Positions 33,686-42,362 of a DNA stretch of 64,000 nucleotides are shown one piece after another (within the stretch, counting starts at the first letter, position 1; every line of letters begins with the position of its first letter). Location of the stretch: contig NZ_LKAQ01000004.1 of assembly GCF_001874525.1 (NCBI RefSeq), forward strand, positions 1,106,937 to 1,170,936, in the 5' to 3' direction. The notes under the pieces are model-generated. The model was not told where the DNA came from and did no database searches. It saw only the letters and a program-made list of their open reading frames with translations. The stretch is from Pseudodesulfovibrio hydrargyri. Lineage in GTDB: Bacteria > Desulfobacterota > Desulfovibrionia > Desulfovibrionales > Desulfovibrionaceae. Made by a program: the position numbers and the translations under genes.

Positions 33686-34510
33686 TCATTTGATTCGGCG
33701 TATTTCCCGGCCCTGTCCGCCCGGGAGACGGAGGTCGTCCAGGGCGGCCAGCGCGTGGTCCGGGGTCAGGGACTTGAGACAGGGGTAGGCGCCGTCGCAG
33801 GTCTCCTTCTTGTCGCACGGGGCGCACGCCATGTCGGCCTGGAGCACGATGGTGCGCTGGCCGGCGCGGACGCGGAAGCGAGGGTCGACCCCGCCGAACA
33901 CGGCCACCGCCGGGACGCCCAGGCTCGTGGCCATGTGCAGGGTCCCGGAGTCCAGGGAGACGACGGCGGAGGCCACGGACAACAGGCCGAGCATCTGCGG
34001 CAGGCCCTGCTTGCCCCGCAGGTCCTCGTCGCACGCCACCCGTGGCTTGGAAAGGGAACCCGTCAGGACCAGCGGTCTGCCCAGCAGCCGTTGGGCCAAC
34101 TCGTCGACGTACTCCGGCGGCCATTCCCTTGCCGGGTGGCCCGCCTCCGGGGCGAAGACCACGCAGCCTTCAAGGTGGCGGTACGGCTTTGCCCAGGCGT
34201 CGGGCACAGTGTACCGGCCGGGGCCGATGTCGTCGGCCACGCCGAGCAGCCGGGCCAGTTCCAGGGTCCGGTGTTCCTCGGGCCGGATGGACAGGGTCAT
34301 GGCGTCGAGGTCCACGCAGTCGTTTGCGGCCCGGCCGTCGTGCGGGGCGATGCCGATCCCGTCCACCAGTGCGGACAGGGCCTCTGTCCATTCGGGACGG
34401 GTCAGCAGGCGCACGCTTTGACCCCGGTCGCGCAGATGCTCGAGCACAGGCAGTAGGAGCAGGACATTGCCCAGTCCGTGCGTGCGTTTTATGACCAAGT
34501 CTTTCGCCAT
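33686..34510 (-). CDS. Glycosyltransferase family 9 (heptosyltransferase-like)
   Basis: 274 residues, somewhat short for GT9. It opens KRTHGLGNVLLLLPVLEHL, the family N-terminal motif; the C-terminal donor half has VVSLDSGTLHMATSLGVPAVAVFGG. A cysteine cluster CAPCDKKETCDGAYPC at 234-249 is characteristic of this family end. Heptose or another ADP-sugar may be the donor, but in O-glycan islands GT9 members vary. Confidence 0.87.
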   Translation of the reverse strand: MAKDLVIKRTHGLGNVLLLLPVLEHLRDRGQSVRLLTRPEWTEALSALVDGIGIAPHDGRAANDCVDLDAMTLSIRPEEHRTLELARLLGVADDIGPGRYTVPDAWAKPYRHLEGCVVFAPEAGHPAREWPPEYVDELAQRLLGRPLVLTGSLSKPRVACDEDLRGKQGLPQMLGLLSVASAVVSLDSGTLHMATSLGVPAVAVFGGVDPRFRVRAGQRTIVLQADMACAPCDKKETCDGAYPCLKSLTPDHALAALDDLRLPGGQGREIRRIK

Positions 34511-34518
34511 GGCGTTTC

Positions 34519-35301
34519 CTATGGGGCCTTGAACACGACCGCCTGGCCGGTGGTCAGCACCAGGGGGGATTCGGGTTTGTCGGCGAAAAAAGTGTCCACG
34601 GCCTTGCGCGCGCCCGGACAGGTGTGGATCCCGTAGTCGTCGAAGACCATGAACCCGCCCGGCACGAGCCGGGGGTAGACGAACGCGCACGAATCCAGGA
34701 CGCTCTGGTGGATGTCCACGTCCACGTGGGCCAGGGCGATGGCCGAGGACTCCAGCCCCTTGAGCGTCTCGGGGATGAAGCCGGGGTGGTAGTGGATGAA
34801 ATCGTTTTCCCCGACCACGGAGCGCACGGCGTTGAGGGACGTGTCGTCGAAATCGCCGGCCTTGTGCCAGTCCACGCCCTCGTCCACGTCCGGCATGCCG
34901 GAAAACGTGTCGAACAGCCGCAGGCACGGCACCGGGTCGGAGGCGTGGAGGCGCAGCAGTTCGTTCTTCATGAACAGGGCGGTGCCCCCCTTGTACACGC
35001 CGAGTTCCCAGACCTCGCCGTCCAGGGAGGCCGTCTGCTCGAGCAGGGTGCGCAGGGTCCACATCCTGTCCGACCCGACAAGGGAGCTGGCCCCTTTGTC
35101 TCGCAGTTCCCGGTGCACGGAGAACACGGCCTCCTGGCCGACCCAGGGCAGATAGGTGGTCCAGGGGTTGACGTACGGACGGTAGCTGTCGCTGTCCGGG
35201 ATATCTCCGGGGCCGATGATTTTTTCCACCACGTACCCCCGGCTGCGGAGGCGTTCGACCATCTCGGTCTCCTGTTCAGGGCTCATGCTTGCTTGCGTCA
35301 T
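34519..35301 (-). CDS. TylF/MycF-type O-methyltransferase
   Basis: 260 residues. The family pattern is EVWELGVYKGGTALFMK (SAM site near 100), RLFDTFSGMPD, and the metal-binding HVDVDIHQSVLD followed by FMVFDDYG. MycF/TylF methylate sugar hydroxyls on macrolides, so a glycan sugar O-methylation is likely. I use the MTQASM start, preceded by CGGAGA, over an ATG-less longer frame. Confidence 0.87.
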   Translation of the reverse strand: MTQASMSPEQETEMVERLRSRGYVVEKIIGPGDIPDSDSYRPYVNPWTTYLPWVGQEAVFSVHRELRDKGASSLVGSDRMWTLRTLLEQTASLDGEVWELGVYKGGTALFMKNELLRLHASDPVPCLRLFDTFSGMPDVDEGVDWHKAGDFDDTSLNAVRSVVGENDFIHYHPGFIPETLKGLESSAIALAHVDVDIHQSVLDSCAFVYPRLVPGGFMVFDDYGIHTCPGARKAVDTFFADKPESPLVLTTGQAVVFKAP

Positions 35302-35317
35302 TGCTTTCTCCGGGCGC

Positions 35318-36223
35318 TCATTGCCCGACAGGGCGTTCATCGGATCGGGACTTGACCAGCATCATGGCCTTCAGGTTCCCGTTGAGTTTGGGCTGGTGCG
35401 CGTTGGCCGGCATCTCCGGGCACGGCCTGCCCTCGAACAGGACCGGATGGACCGACACGGTGATCCTGGCGTCCATGGCGGGCATCAGCCGCTCGGCAAA
35501 GGCGCGCGCGTCATAGACCCTGGCGAACCGCTCGTAGGGACCCCATCCGGGGAAGGTGCCGAACGGGTCGTAAACGGTCTTGGCCTTGGGATCAAACGGC
35601 TTTCTCCCGAGGACGTTGCGGATTTCCGCGTACCGGTTGCACAGGAAGAACGGGATGATGACCGCCCGGCCGCCCGGCTTGAGCACGCGGCCCACCTCGG
35701 CCAAAAAATCCTTGTCCCCGTCGCCCTGGAAATGCTCGAAGGAGTGGTGGCAGCTGATGGCGTCGACCGACTCGTCCGGCAGGGGGATGTTCGATACCCC
35801 GCCCACCAGGCGGCGCACCCCGTCGCCCCGGTCGGGCAGGTCCACGGCGTCGAGGCAGTAGACGGTCTCCAGACCGCACAGCTCCTTGGCGGCTGCGGTG
35901 TACTCGCCGAATCCGCCCGCCGCGTCCAGCAGAACGGAGTCGGGCGTCAGGCGCAGCATCTTCATGCTGGCCGCGTACTCCAGGACCTTGTCGAAGACGA
36001 AGGGGAACTTGCGGAAACGCTCCATGACGTCCAGGGCCAGCAGGGCCTGGTAGTCCTTGCGCTCCAGGCGGCACGGCTCCCCGGTTTCACCGTCTTCCGG
36101 CCACAGGGCCATGTTCGTGACCAGGTTGTTGATGCCGATGCGCTGGTACAGGGTCCATGGCCAGTTGGTCCTGGCGTGGTGGTAGAACCGGCGTACGCGG
36201 GTGCGGAGATCGGTCGCGGCCAT
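35318..36223 (-). CDS. Class I SAM-dependent methyltransferase
   Basis: 301 residues. SAM motif I reads VLLDAAGGFGEYTAAA; SCHHSFEHFQGDGDKDFLAEVGRVLKPGG is the Methyltransf_11 post-motif. Substrate unknown, probably a glycan or carrier lipid. Its ATG overlaps the stop of the radical SAM gene upstream (TGATG). Confidence 0.85.
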   Translation of the reverse strand: MAATDLRTRVRRFYHHARTNWPWTLYQRIGINNLVTNMALWPEDGETGEPCRLERKDYQALLALDVMERFRKFPFVFDKVLEYAASMKMLRLTPDSVLLDAAGGFGEYTAAAKELCGLETVYCLDAVDLPDRGDGVRRLVGGVSNIPLPDESVDAISCHHSFEHFQGDGDKDFLAEVGRVLKPGGRAVIIPFFLCNRYAEIRNVLGRKPFDPKAKTVYDPFGTFPGWGPYERFARVYDARAFAERLMPAMDARITVSVHPVLFEGRPCPEMPANAHQPKLNGNLKAMMLVKSRSDERPVGQ

Positions 36224-37083
36224 CACTCGCCCTCCCTGCAACCGTATTCGCAGATATTGCACGGGATGCCGTCGGGGCGGTTCTTGCCCATCATCCATCC
36301 CCGGACCTCGTCGAACCGTTCCGAGTTCCACAGCGCCTCGATGGACTGGCCGCGGATGTCGCCGACGATGCACGTGTGTTCCTGGTCGTTGCAGCAGATG
36401 GGCACGTCGCCCTCGTGCAGGATGACCAGGGAATGCAGCATCCAGGTCTTGGAGCAGGGGGCGGGCGCTCCGCTGCAGGTGATGCCGCCAGACGCGTCCA
36501 GCATGTCCTGCTCCACGGCGCCGAGCCGGGAGGAGAGGGGCACGTGCTCCATGGTTATCCCGTCGAAATGTCCCAGGGCGTCGATCAGCCCCTGGTCGAA
36601 GGACAGCGGGCTGCGGACCACGATGCGCACATCCGGGCCCGCCATCTCGATGAACGCGGCGATGTTCGCGATGACTCTGTTCACGTCCGCCTTCACGCCC
36701 ATGATGTGGCTGTATGCCTCCGGGTCGCTGCTGGGGATGGTCGTGTAGAGCAGGTTGAGTCCGGCCTTGAGCACGGCCTCGGCCCGCTCGGGCGTCATCA
36801 GGATGGCGTTGGTGGAGAATCCCACCTCCTTGTCCGGGTAGGCCTTCCTGGCCCGGGCCACGAGATCGGCGATGTCCTTGCGCACCAAGGGCTCGTTCAC
36901 ATGGTGCAGATGGATGCGCTCGATGTCCGGCCGGGCGAAATCCAGCTCTTTAAGAATGCGGTCGAACAGCTCAATGGACATGAGCTTGCTGCCGACCCGC
37001 TTGGCCATTCCGGGGTAGGCGCAGTACCGGCAGCGCGCGTTGCACACCGTATGCGTTTCGATTTCGACTTCTTTCAGTTTCAC
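36223..37083 (-). CDS. Radical SAM protein with SPASM-like tail
   Basis: 286 residues. CNARCRYC at the N-terminus is the CxxxCxxC cluster motif; the C-terminal Cys set (CCNDQEHTC, then CNICEYGC) resembles a SPASM/twitch auxiliary cluster. GTG start with GGAG upstream; a longer frame is not supported. Glycan-island radical SAM enzymes include epimerases, dehydratases and methyltransferases; nothing here decides between them. Confidence 0.85.
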   Translation of the reverse strand: MKLKEVEIETHTVCNARCRYCAYPGMAKRVGSKLMSIELFDRILKELDFARPDIERIHLHHVNEPLVRKDIADLVARARKAYPDKEVGFSTNAILMTPERAEAVLKAGLNLLYTTIPSSDPEAYSHIMGVKADVNRVIANIAAFIEMAGPDVRIVVRSPLSFDQGLIDALGHFDGITMEHVPLSSRLGAVEQDMLDASGGITCSGAPAPCSKTWMLHSLVILHEGDVPICCNDQEHTCIVGDIRGQSIEALWNSERFDEVRGWMMGKNRPDGIPCNICEYGCREGE

Positions 37084-37102
37084 CGCTGGCTCCTTGAAAT
37101 AA

Positions 37103-37768
37103 TCACAGGCACACGCCGTTTCCGGCAAACACGGCGTCCAGTCCGCGAACGCCTCCGTTGTCCAGCAACCGGCGGTACTCCTCCGGTCCGGGAAGTGGTT
37201 TCCGTTCCCTGGCCCGCCGGATCCGCTCTTTTTCCTCTTTGCTCGCCGCGCCTTCCCAGGCACCCGATTCGGGGTTGTACATCCGGACCACGCGGCCGGG
37301 GTTGCCCGCCACCATGCAAAACGGCTCCACGTCGCGGGTGACCACGCTGCCCGCGCCCACGATACTGCCCCGGCCGACGGTCGCGCTGCCGACGACGCAG
37401 ACGTTAGCCGCCAGCCAGCAGTTGTCCCCGATCAGCGTCTCGCCGCCCAGCCGCGCCCCCTGGGCCACATAGGGCAAGTTGACGTCGTCGGTCACGTGGT
37501 CCGCGTTGGAGATGACCACGTGCGGCCCGAGCAGGCAGTAGTCGCCCAGCTCCAGGACGCCGCCGGAATTGAGCATGGAATAGCGGCCCACCTGCACGCA
37601 TTTGCCGATGGTCACCGAGCCCCCGGTAGCCGGGGAGCAGACATTGATCCACGCGCCGTCGCTGACGAGCGATCCCGCGCCGATGGTCACCCGGTCCATG
37701 CCCAGGACCTGGACCAGGGAGCCGAAGCCGACTTCAGGATAGGCCTGTTTCAAAATATCATCCTGCAT
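37103..37768 (-). CDS. Hexapeptide-repeat acyltransferase
   Basis: 221 residues with a left-handed beta-helix: repeated hexapeptides such as VTIGKCVQVG, LELGDYCLLG, ETLIGDNCWLAANVCV and ATVGRGSIVGAGSVV, then AGNPGRVVR, the sugar O-acetyltransferase signature. ISNADHV supplies the candidate catalytic His. The MQDDIL start has GGAGG seven bases before it; ATG at 37786 is an alternative. It probably acetylates a sugar of the island glycan. Confidence 0.88.
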   Translation of the reverse strand: MQDDILKQAYPEVGFGSLVQVLGMDRVTIGAGSLVSDGAWINVCSPATGGSVTIGKCVQVGRYSMLNSGGVLELGDYCLLGPHVVISNADHVTDDVNLPYVAQGARLGGETLIGDNCWLAANVCVVGSATVGRGSIVGAGSVVTRDVEPFCMVAGNPGRVVRMYNPESGAWEGAASKEEKERIRRARERKPLPGPEEYRRLLDNGGVRGLDAVFAGNGVCL

Positions 37769-37812
37769 ACACAACGCCTCCGGCATTCCGGGGCCCCATG
37801 GCTCCCGGTTCG

Positions 37813-38937
37813 CTACCAATCCATATCCCGTTCATACCCCAGTTCAACGAGCAGGTCTCCGCTGAGTTCCTTGACCCTGTCCTTTATGCTCTCGTCGTAA
37901 TACAGCTTCCAATCCCCGGACGCCCCCTTGCGGTAATGGGCATTGTTCACGGCCTGCCCTGCGTCGCGCCCGCTCAGGCGCTTGAAAGTGGTCGCATCCA
38001 CGACTTTGTTGAACGTCCCTCCGTCGACCTCCCAGCCCACGAGTCCGCAGAACTGCCGCATAACGCCCCCGGGGTCGGCCTTGAGATCCTCGAAGCGGAC
38101 CGGCTTGTTGGCGGAATTCCCAAGCCAGGAGCGCATGTGTTGGATGGTCCATGAGTAGGTATCTTCATCGAATTCATATCGTTGCGTATCCCCAAAGCGC
38201 TTCGAGAAAAAGCTGTAGGAAACTTCGATGTCTCTCGGGTCGCGGAACAGGTAGACGGAGTTGAGTTCCCCGGCTTCGATGACGGCCCGCAGCTCCGGGG
38301 TGAACTCGTGATGCCCGACGGCATATTGCCCGATCCGCATTCCCAGGATGGACTCGTAGTTCCAGGTCAGGTCCTCGTTGATGCAATGCACCTCGTTGTA
38401 GCCGACCGTGGGGGCCAGGAAACGGCACATCCTTCTCATCCACATCGTGCCGCATCGTCCCGGCGTGGTCAGCAGGAAGGGGACGCCCCGTTCGTGGATG
38501 CAGTCGAGACCGCTGTTGAAATGCATGAAATATCTGGGTAACCCGATGGAGTGCGAGTCTAGGTCCTTGATGATGTCCGCATAGGATCCGGGACTGGTCG
38601 CGCACAAGAGGACGTCGGCTTCTCCCGGAACATATTCCCCCAGGGTCTTCACGGGAAGAGCCGGTTTTTTCAGGACATTCAGGTTGTAATCCACTTCGCG
38701 GAATCTGGCCGCGTCCCTGTCCAGGTACAGGACGGGAAACAGTTCCGGATATTCCGCCATGAGGGATACGGCCAGCCAGCCGGGGACCCCGGCACCGTAG
38801 ACGGCCACGCGGACAGGATGGCCGGAATGCATGTCCCGGCTTATCGTCGCCATCAGTTCATGCGTGTTGCGCAACGTGGAAATAAGGCCGCGCAGCCAAC
38901 TGGGGTCGTAGTCGTTGATTCCGCATCTGGTAAGCAT
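37813..38937 (-). CDS. Rossmann-sulfotransferase fusion
   Basis: 374 residues. Residues ~40-125 form a Rossmann-like unit (VRVAVYGAGVPGW, then ADVLLCATSPGSYADI) similar in layout to that of the fusion at 29677. Residues ~150-374 are a sulfotransferase: the PAPS 5'-phosphate loop TTPGRCGTMWMRR near 157-169, the 3'-phosphate motif FRDPRDIEVSYSFFSKR, and RKGASGDWK near the end. It likely sulfates a surface glycan. Less GC-rich than its neighbours. Confidence 0.83.
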   Translation of the reverse strand: MLTRCGINDYDPSWLRGLISTLRNTHELMATISRDMHSGHPVRVAVYGAGVPGWLAVSLMAEYPELFPVLYLDRDAARFREVDYNLNVLKKPALPVKTLGEYVPGEADVLLCATSPGSYADIIKDLDSHSIGLPRYFMHFNSGLDCIHERGVPFLLTTPGRCGTMWMRRMCRFLAPTVGYNEVHCINEDLTWNYESILGMRIGQYAVGHHEFTPELRAVIEAGELNSVYLFRDPRDIEVSYSFFSKRFGDTQRYEFDEDTYSWTIQHMRSWLGNSANKPVRFEDLKADPGGVMRQFCGLVGWEVDGGTFNKVVDATTFKRLSGRDAGQAVNNAHYRKGASGDWKLYYDESIKDRVKELSGDLLVELGYERDMDW

Positions 38938-38961
38938 CGCCTCTCCCTTGGAACAATGGGC

Positions 38962-39804
38962 CTACAGGTAGTGCAGCGTTTCCCTGTGCCAGCGTTCGAA
39001 ATAGTCATGGACCTTGCGGTAGTCGTCGCCCTGCCACTCGATCTTCGTGCCCTTCTTGACCTTTTTGCCGATGACCACGAGATAGTCCGTGTCGATGTGG
39101 CGGTTCATGTGCTCCACCTCGAATCCGGTCTCGGCCAGCAGGCCGGTCAGGGTGTTCGGTGAGAAACGGAAGCTATGGCTGTCGGCCGGGTTGGTGGACA
39201 GATAGTAGCTGAGCGGCTTCTTGAAGGGGGTCAGAATCCGGCTGCCGGTGGCCACGACCACGCGGCCGTCCTCCTCCAGGCAGTCGTGGATGGCGTTGAA
39301 CATGTCGATGCAGGACATGCAGTTCTCCACGGTCCACAGGCTGGCCGCCACCTGGAAGCGCTGCTTGCCGCCCTGTTCCGCATAGTCCTCGATGGTCCCC
39401 TCGAAGCAGGGGATGTCGCGGGACTGCATGGCCTTGCAGTTGCGCTTTGAGGGCTCGATGCCGAAGGGTTGGGCGTCATACTCGCGGCTCAGGTCCAGGA
39501 AATGTCCCTCGCCGCCGCCGACTTCCACCAGGCTCTTGCCGGACAGGCCGATGTTGTTGTTCACGAACTCGGCCACGTACTTGTGCCGGGCCTTCACCGA
39601 CGGCCAGGCCGCGGTGTAGATCTCGCCGAAGAGCTCGTCGCTCCAGGTCCGGGCGATCTCCTTGGCGGAACGGCGCTCGCGCACATAGACGAAGCCGCAC
39701 CCCTTGCAGATGTGGATGGGCTGGTCATCGGTGTAGAATCGGGCGTACGGGACCTCGACGGCGTCGTCGCTGCCGCACAGGTCGCAGGGGAATATCTTAC
39801 TCAT
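38962..39804 (-). CDS. Zn-ribbon class I SAM methyltransferase
   Basis: 280 residues. The N-terminal CDLCGS and CKGCGFVYV pairs form a Zn ribbon as in C-methyltransferase/Methyltransf_23 glycan proteins. SAM motif I is SLVEVGGGEGHFLDL near 91; the middle VENCMSCIDMFNAIHDCLEEDG is typical. It overlaps the WbpG-like gene by 8 bp. Confidence 0.86.
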   Translation of the reverse strand: MSKIFPCDLCGSDDAVEVPYARFYTDDQPIHICKGCGFVYVRERRSAKEIARTWSDELFGEIYTAAWPSVKARHKYVAEFVNNNIGLSGKSLVEVGGGEGHFLDLSREYDAQPFGIEPSKRNCKAMQSRDIPCFEGTIEDYAEQGGKQRFQVAASLWTVENCMSCIDMFNAIHDCLEEDGRVVVATGSRILTPFKKPLSYYLSTNPADSHSFRFSPNTLTGLLAETGFEVEHMNRHIDTDYLVVIGKKVKKGTKIEWQGDDYRKVHDYFERWHRETLHYL

Positions 39805-40981
39805 GGGTCTTCTCCGCGTAGTTTTTATCCGGGCCGGCGGGGTCGAAGGTCAGCGCCCACGACCCGTTCTCGTTTTTCCAAATCTCGGGATTCCGGTGCC
39901 GGTCCACCACGGAACGGAACTCCTCTTCGTCCATCATCAGGTATTCGAGGACGTCCGCGTGGTACCGCGCGGGAAATTCGCCGTCGAACGGGAGGGCGTT
40001 TGCGATGGCCTCTTCCCTGGTCATCTGGTTGTTCTGGATCATGCGGCAGGCGTCGCGCACGGCCCGGCCGAAGCCGAACTTGACGAACTGCATGTAGTAG
40101 TAAAGTCCGTCGATCTTGTCGTCCACGCTGTCGAAATTGGTGAACGTCCCTTCGGTACGGCCGCCCGGGGCGGTCTGGAAGGTGTACTTGTCCCGGATGT
40201 ACTCGTAGTTCTCGAGCATGCTCCAGCGGAAAAAATAGCCGAAATAATAGGCGGTCACGCCCCGCTTCTTGACCATGTCCAGGGGCGGGTACAGGTACGG
40301 GTTGAGGTCGGCCCGTGAGACTGTGCCGTCGATCCAGTTGTTCGGGTCGTCGCCGATCTGGTGTTCGATGACCTCGGTGAAGTCACGTTTCTTCTGGTGC
40401 TCCTCGCTCAGCACCTTGCCGCCGTACTCGCTCTCCCCATGTTCGGCGTAGAAGACCAGGGAGATGTTCTTTTCCGCAGCCACCCGGACGGGCAGGGCGT
40501 TGACGCCCGCGTCCCAGCAGATCTTGGGGTTGCCGCGCTCGACGAAGAAGCGCCGGGCCATGTGGCGCATGATCTTCTGGTCGGGCCGGAAAAAGAGGGA
40601 GTCGAATCCCTGGTTGAGCAGCGCCTCCCGGTTGGCGTTGCCGATCTCGGTCGGCATCATCGGGGAGAAGGTGACCAGCAGGGGGGTCATGCCGAACTCG
40701 TATTTCAGCCTGTGGGCCACGTAGGAGCTGTCCTTGCCGCCGCTCCAGGGGACCACGCAGTCCCAGGAGCCGTCTTTGGAGCGGTGCAGGTCGAGCAGCT
40801 CGAGGAATTCCGCCCTCCTGGCCTCCCAGTCCACGACGGGCTTGCTCTCGCCGTGGCGGCAGGCGTTGCACACGCCCTGTTCGTCGAACTGGATACGGGG
40901 ACGGGAGTTGGGCATCAGGCACTTGGCGCAGACCTTGATGTGCCTGCCCGACGTCGCTCTATTGTTGAATGGTGCGTCCAT
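39797..40981 (-). CDS. N-acetyl sugar amidotransferase (WbpG/PseA-like)
   Basis: 394 residues. An N-terminal Cys set (CAKCLMP, CNACRHGE) precedes a PP-loop ATPase motif WSGGKDSSYVAHRLK near residue 80. This is the WbpG/PseA family, which uses ammonia from a HisH-HisF partner to turn a sugar acetamido group into an acetamidino group. The two partners are encoded just upstream. The substrate is likely a diacetamido sugar or nonulosonic acid made in the island. Confidence 0.9.
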   Translation of the reverse strand: MDAPFNNRATSGRHIKVCAKCLMPNSRPRIQFDEQGVCNACRHGESKPVVDWEARRAEFLELLDLHRSKDGSWDCVVPWSGGKDSSYVAHRLKYEFGMTPLLVTFSPMMPTEIGNANREALLNQGFDSLFFRPDQKIMRHMARRFFVERGNPKICWDAGVNALPVRVAAEKNISLVFYAEHGESEYGGKVLSEEHQKKRDFTEVIEHQIGDDPNNWIDGTVSRADLNPYLYPPLDMVKKRGVTAYYFGYFFRWSMLENYEYIRDKYTFQTAPGGRTEGTFTNFDSVDDKIDGLYYYMQFVKFGFGRAVRDACRMIQNNQMTREEAIANALPFDGEFPARYHADVLEYLMMDEEEFRSVVDRHRNPEIWKNENGSWALTFDPAGPDKNYAEKTHE

Positions 40982-40995
40982 GAACAGATTCCTTC

Positions 40996-41739
40996 TCAGC
41001 GCATGAGTACGCCGTTCTGCTTCAGATACAGCTTGGCGCTGGCGATACTCGATTCCGTAAAATGATAGATGTTGGTGGTGCAGACGGCGGACAACCCGCC
41101 TTCCTTGAAGCCGTCCTCGAAATGTTCCCAATTCCCGGCACCGCTGCACCCGAGCACCGGGATGTCGACCGCTCCGGAGACGAGATTGTTCAACTCGTTG
41201 TCATAGCCCTCGAGCATGCCGTCGCGCTCGATGGACTGGACCAGGATTTCGCCCGCGCCCAGCTCCTGTCCCTTGCGCGCCCAGGCGTCGGGGGGCATGC
41301 CCGTGTCCCGCGCCCCGAAGTGGGAACGCACGGCATACCCGCCGCCTTCCGTGCGGGCGGCGTCCATGCTGAGGACGACGCATTGGGAGCCGTACTGCCG
41401 CGAGGCCTCGGAGATCAGTTCCGGCCGCTCCACCGCGCCGCTGTTCACGGCGATCTTGTCCGCGCCCAGGCCGAGAAGCCTTTCGAAATCGTCCAGCCCG
41501 CGGACGCCGCCGCCCACGGTCAGGGGCACGAAGCACTGGCTGGCGAACCAGGAGACCGCCTCCTCGAAATAGCCCCGGTACTCGCCGGGCTCCCGGGTGA
41601 TGTCCAGGACGATGATCTCGTCGACGCTCCAGGCGTCCACGAAGTTCAGCGTGTAGCGATAGTCCGGGATGAAGTTTCTGGTCCTGAAAAGCACCCCTTC
41701 GTTGAACGTTAGGACCGTCACGAGCCGCTTGCGGAGCAT
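40996..41739 (-). CDS. hisF: HisF-like ammonia-channel subunit (LPS type)
   Basis: 247 residues, TIM barrel. LTVGGGVRGLDDFERLLGLGADKIAVNS matches the HisF core. The second catalytic Asp is kept in VVLSMDAAR, but the first one in HisF (DxxG near residue 11) appears as TFNEG. This suggests it acts as an ammonia conduit for the WbpG-like enzyme rather than in histidine synthesis. TGATG overlap with hisH; AAGGAGA before the ATG. Confidence 0.85.
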   Translation of the reverse strand: MLRKRLVTVLTFNEGVLFRTRNFIPDYRYTLNFVDAWSVDEIIVLDITREPGEYRGYFEEAVSWFASQCFVPLTVGGGVRGLDDFERLLGLGADKIAVNSGAVERPELISEASRQYGSQCVVLSMDAARTEGGGYAVRSHFGARDTGMPPDAWARKGQELGAGEILVQSIERDGMLEGYDNELNNLVSGAVDIPVLGCSGAGNWEHFEDGFKEGGLSAVCTTNIYHFTESSIASAKLYLKQNGVLMR

Positions 41740-42359
41740 CACTGATCTCCTTCGAGCGCCAGGAAGTTCTTCAGCAGGGTCAGGCCGTGCAACTGGCTTT
41801 TTTCCGGGTGGAACTGGGTTCCGTGGACGTTGTTCATGGACATACAGGCAGCAAAAGGCATGCCGTAATCACACGTCCCGACAACGATTTTCGGGTCCCT
41901 GCTCATGGCGTGGAAGGTGTGGACGTAGTAAAACAGGGCGTCTTCGGGGATATCGGCGAACAAAGGGGTGTCATGTTCCTGACGGAGGTCGTCCCAGCCC
42001 ACATGGGGAAGGCGCAGTCCGTTGCCGCCCTTGAGGCGGTGCACTTCGGCCGGAAGCCAGCCCAGACCCTCGTGGTCGCCGAACTCGGTGCTGCTCTCGC
42101 AGAGCAGCTGCATGCCCAGGCAGATGCCGAGCACCTGCTTCCCCCGCCCGAGCACCAATTCGTTCAGGATTTCCACCAGCCCCAGCCGGTGCAGTCGGGC
42201 CATGGCGTCGCCGAAAGCGCCGACACCAGGAAGGATGAACTTGTCCGCGCGGGCCAGCTCTTCGGGGTCCCGGCTCAGGACGGCCTCGTACCCCAGTCGG
42301 GCCACCGCGCTCAGCACGCTGCGCACGTTTCCCAAACCGTAATCAATGACTGCTATCAT
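41739..42359 (-). CDS. hisH: HisH-like glutamine amidotransferase
   Basis: 206 residues, class I glutaminase. The nucleophile Cys lies in LGICLGMQLLCESS and the His/Glu pair in GTQFHPEKSQ. It hydrolyses glutamine and passes ammonia to the HisF-like partner. No other histidine genes are near, so it serves the WbpG module. Confidence 0.9.
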   Translation of the reverse strand: MIAVIDYGLGNVRSVLSAVARLGYEAVLSRDPEELARADKFILPGVGAFGDAMARLHRLGLVEILNELVLGRGKQVLGICLGMQLLCESSTEFGDHEGLGWLPAEVHRLKGGNGLRLPHVGWDDLRQEHDTPLFADIPEDALFYYVHTFHAMSRDPKIVVGTCDYGMPFAACMSMNNVHGTQFHPEKSQLHGLTLLKNFLALEGDQ

Positions 42360-42362
42360 GTC

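Noticed and set aside
40996..42359. Histidine biosynthesis operon
   Set aside because: Only HisH- and HisF-like genes occur, directly beside a WbpG-like amidotransferase, so a glycan role is far more likely.
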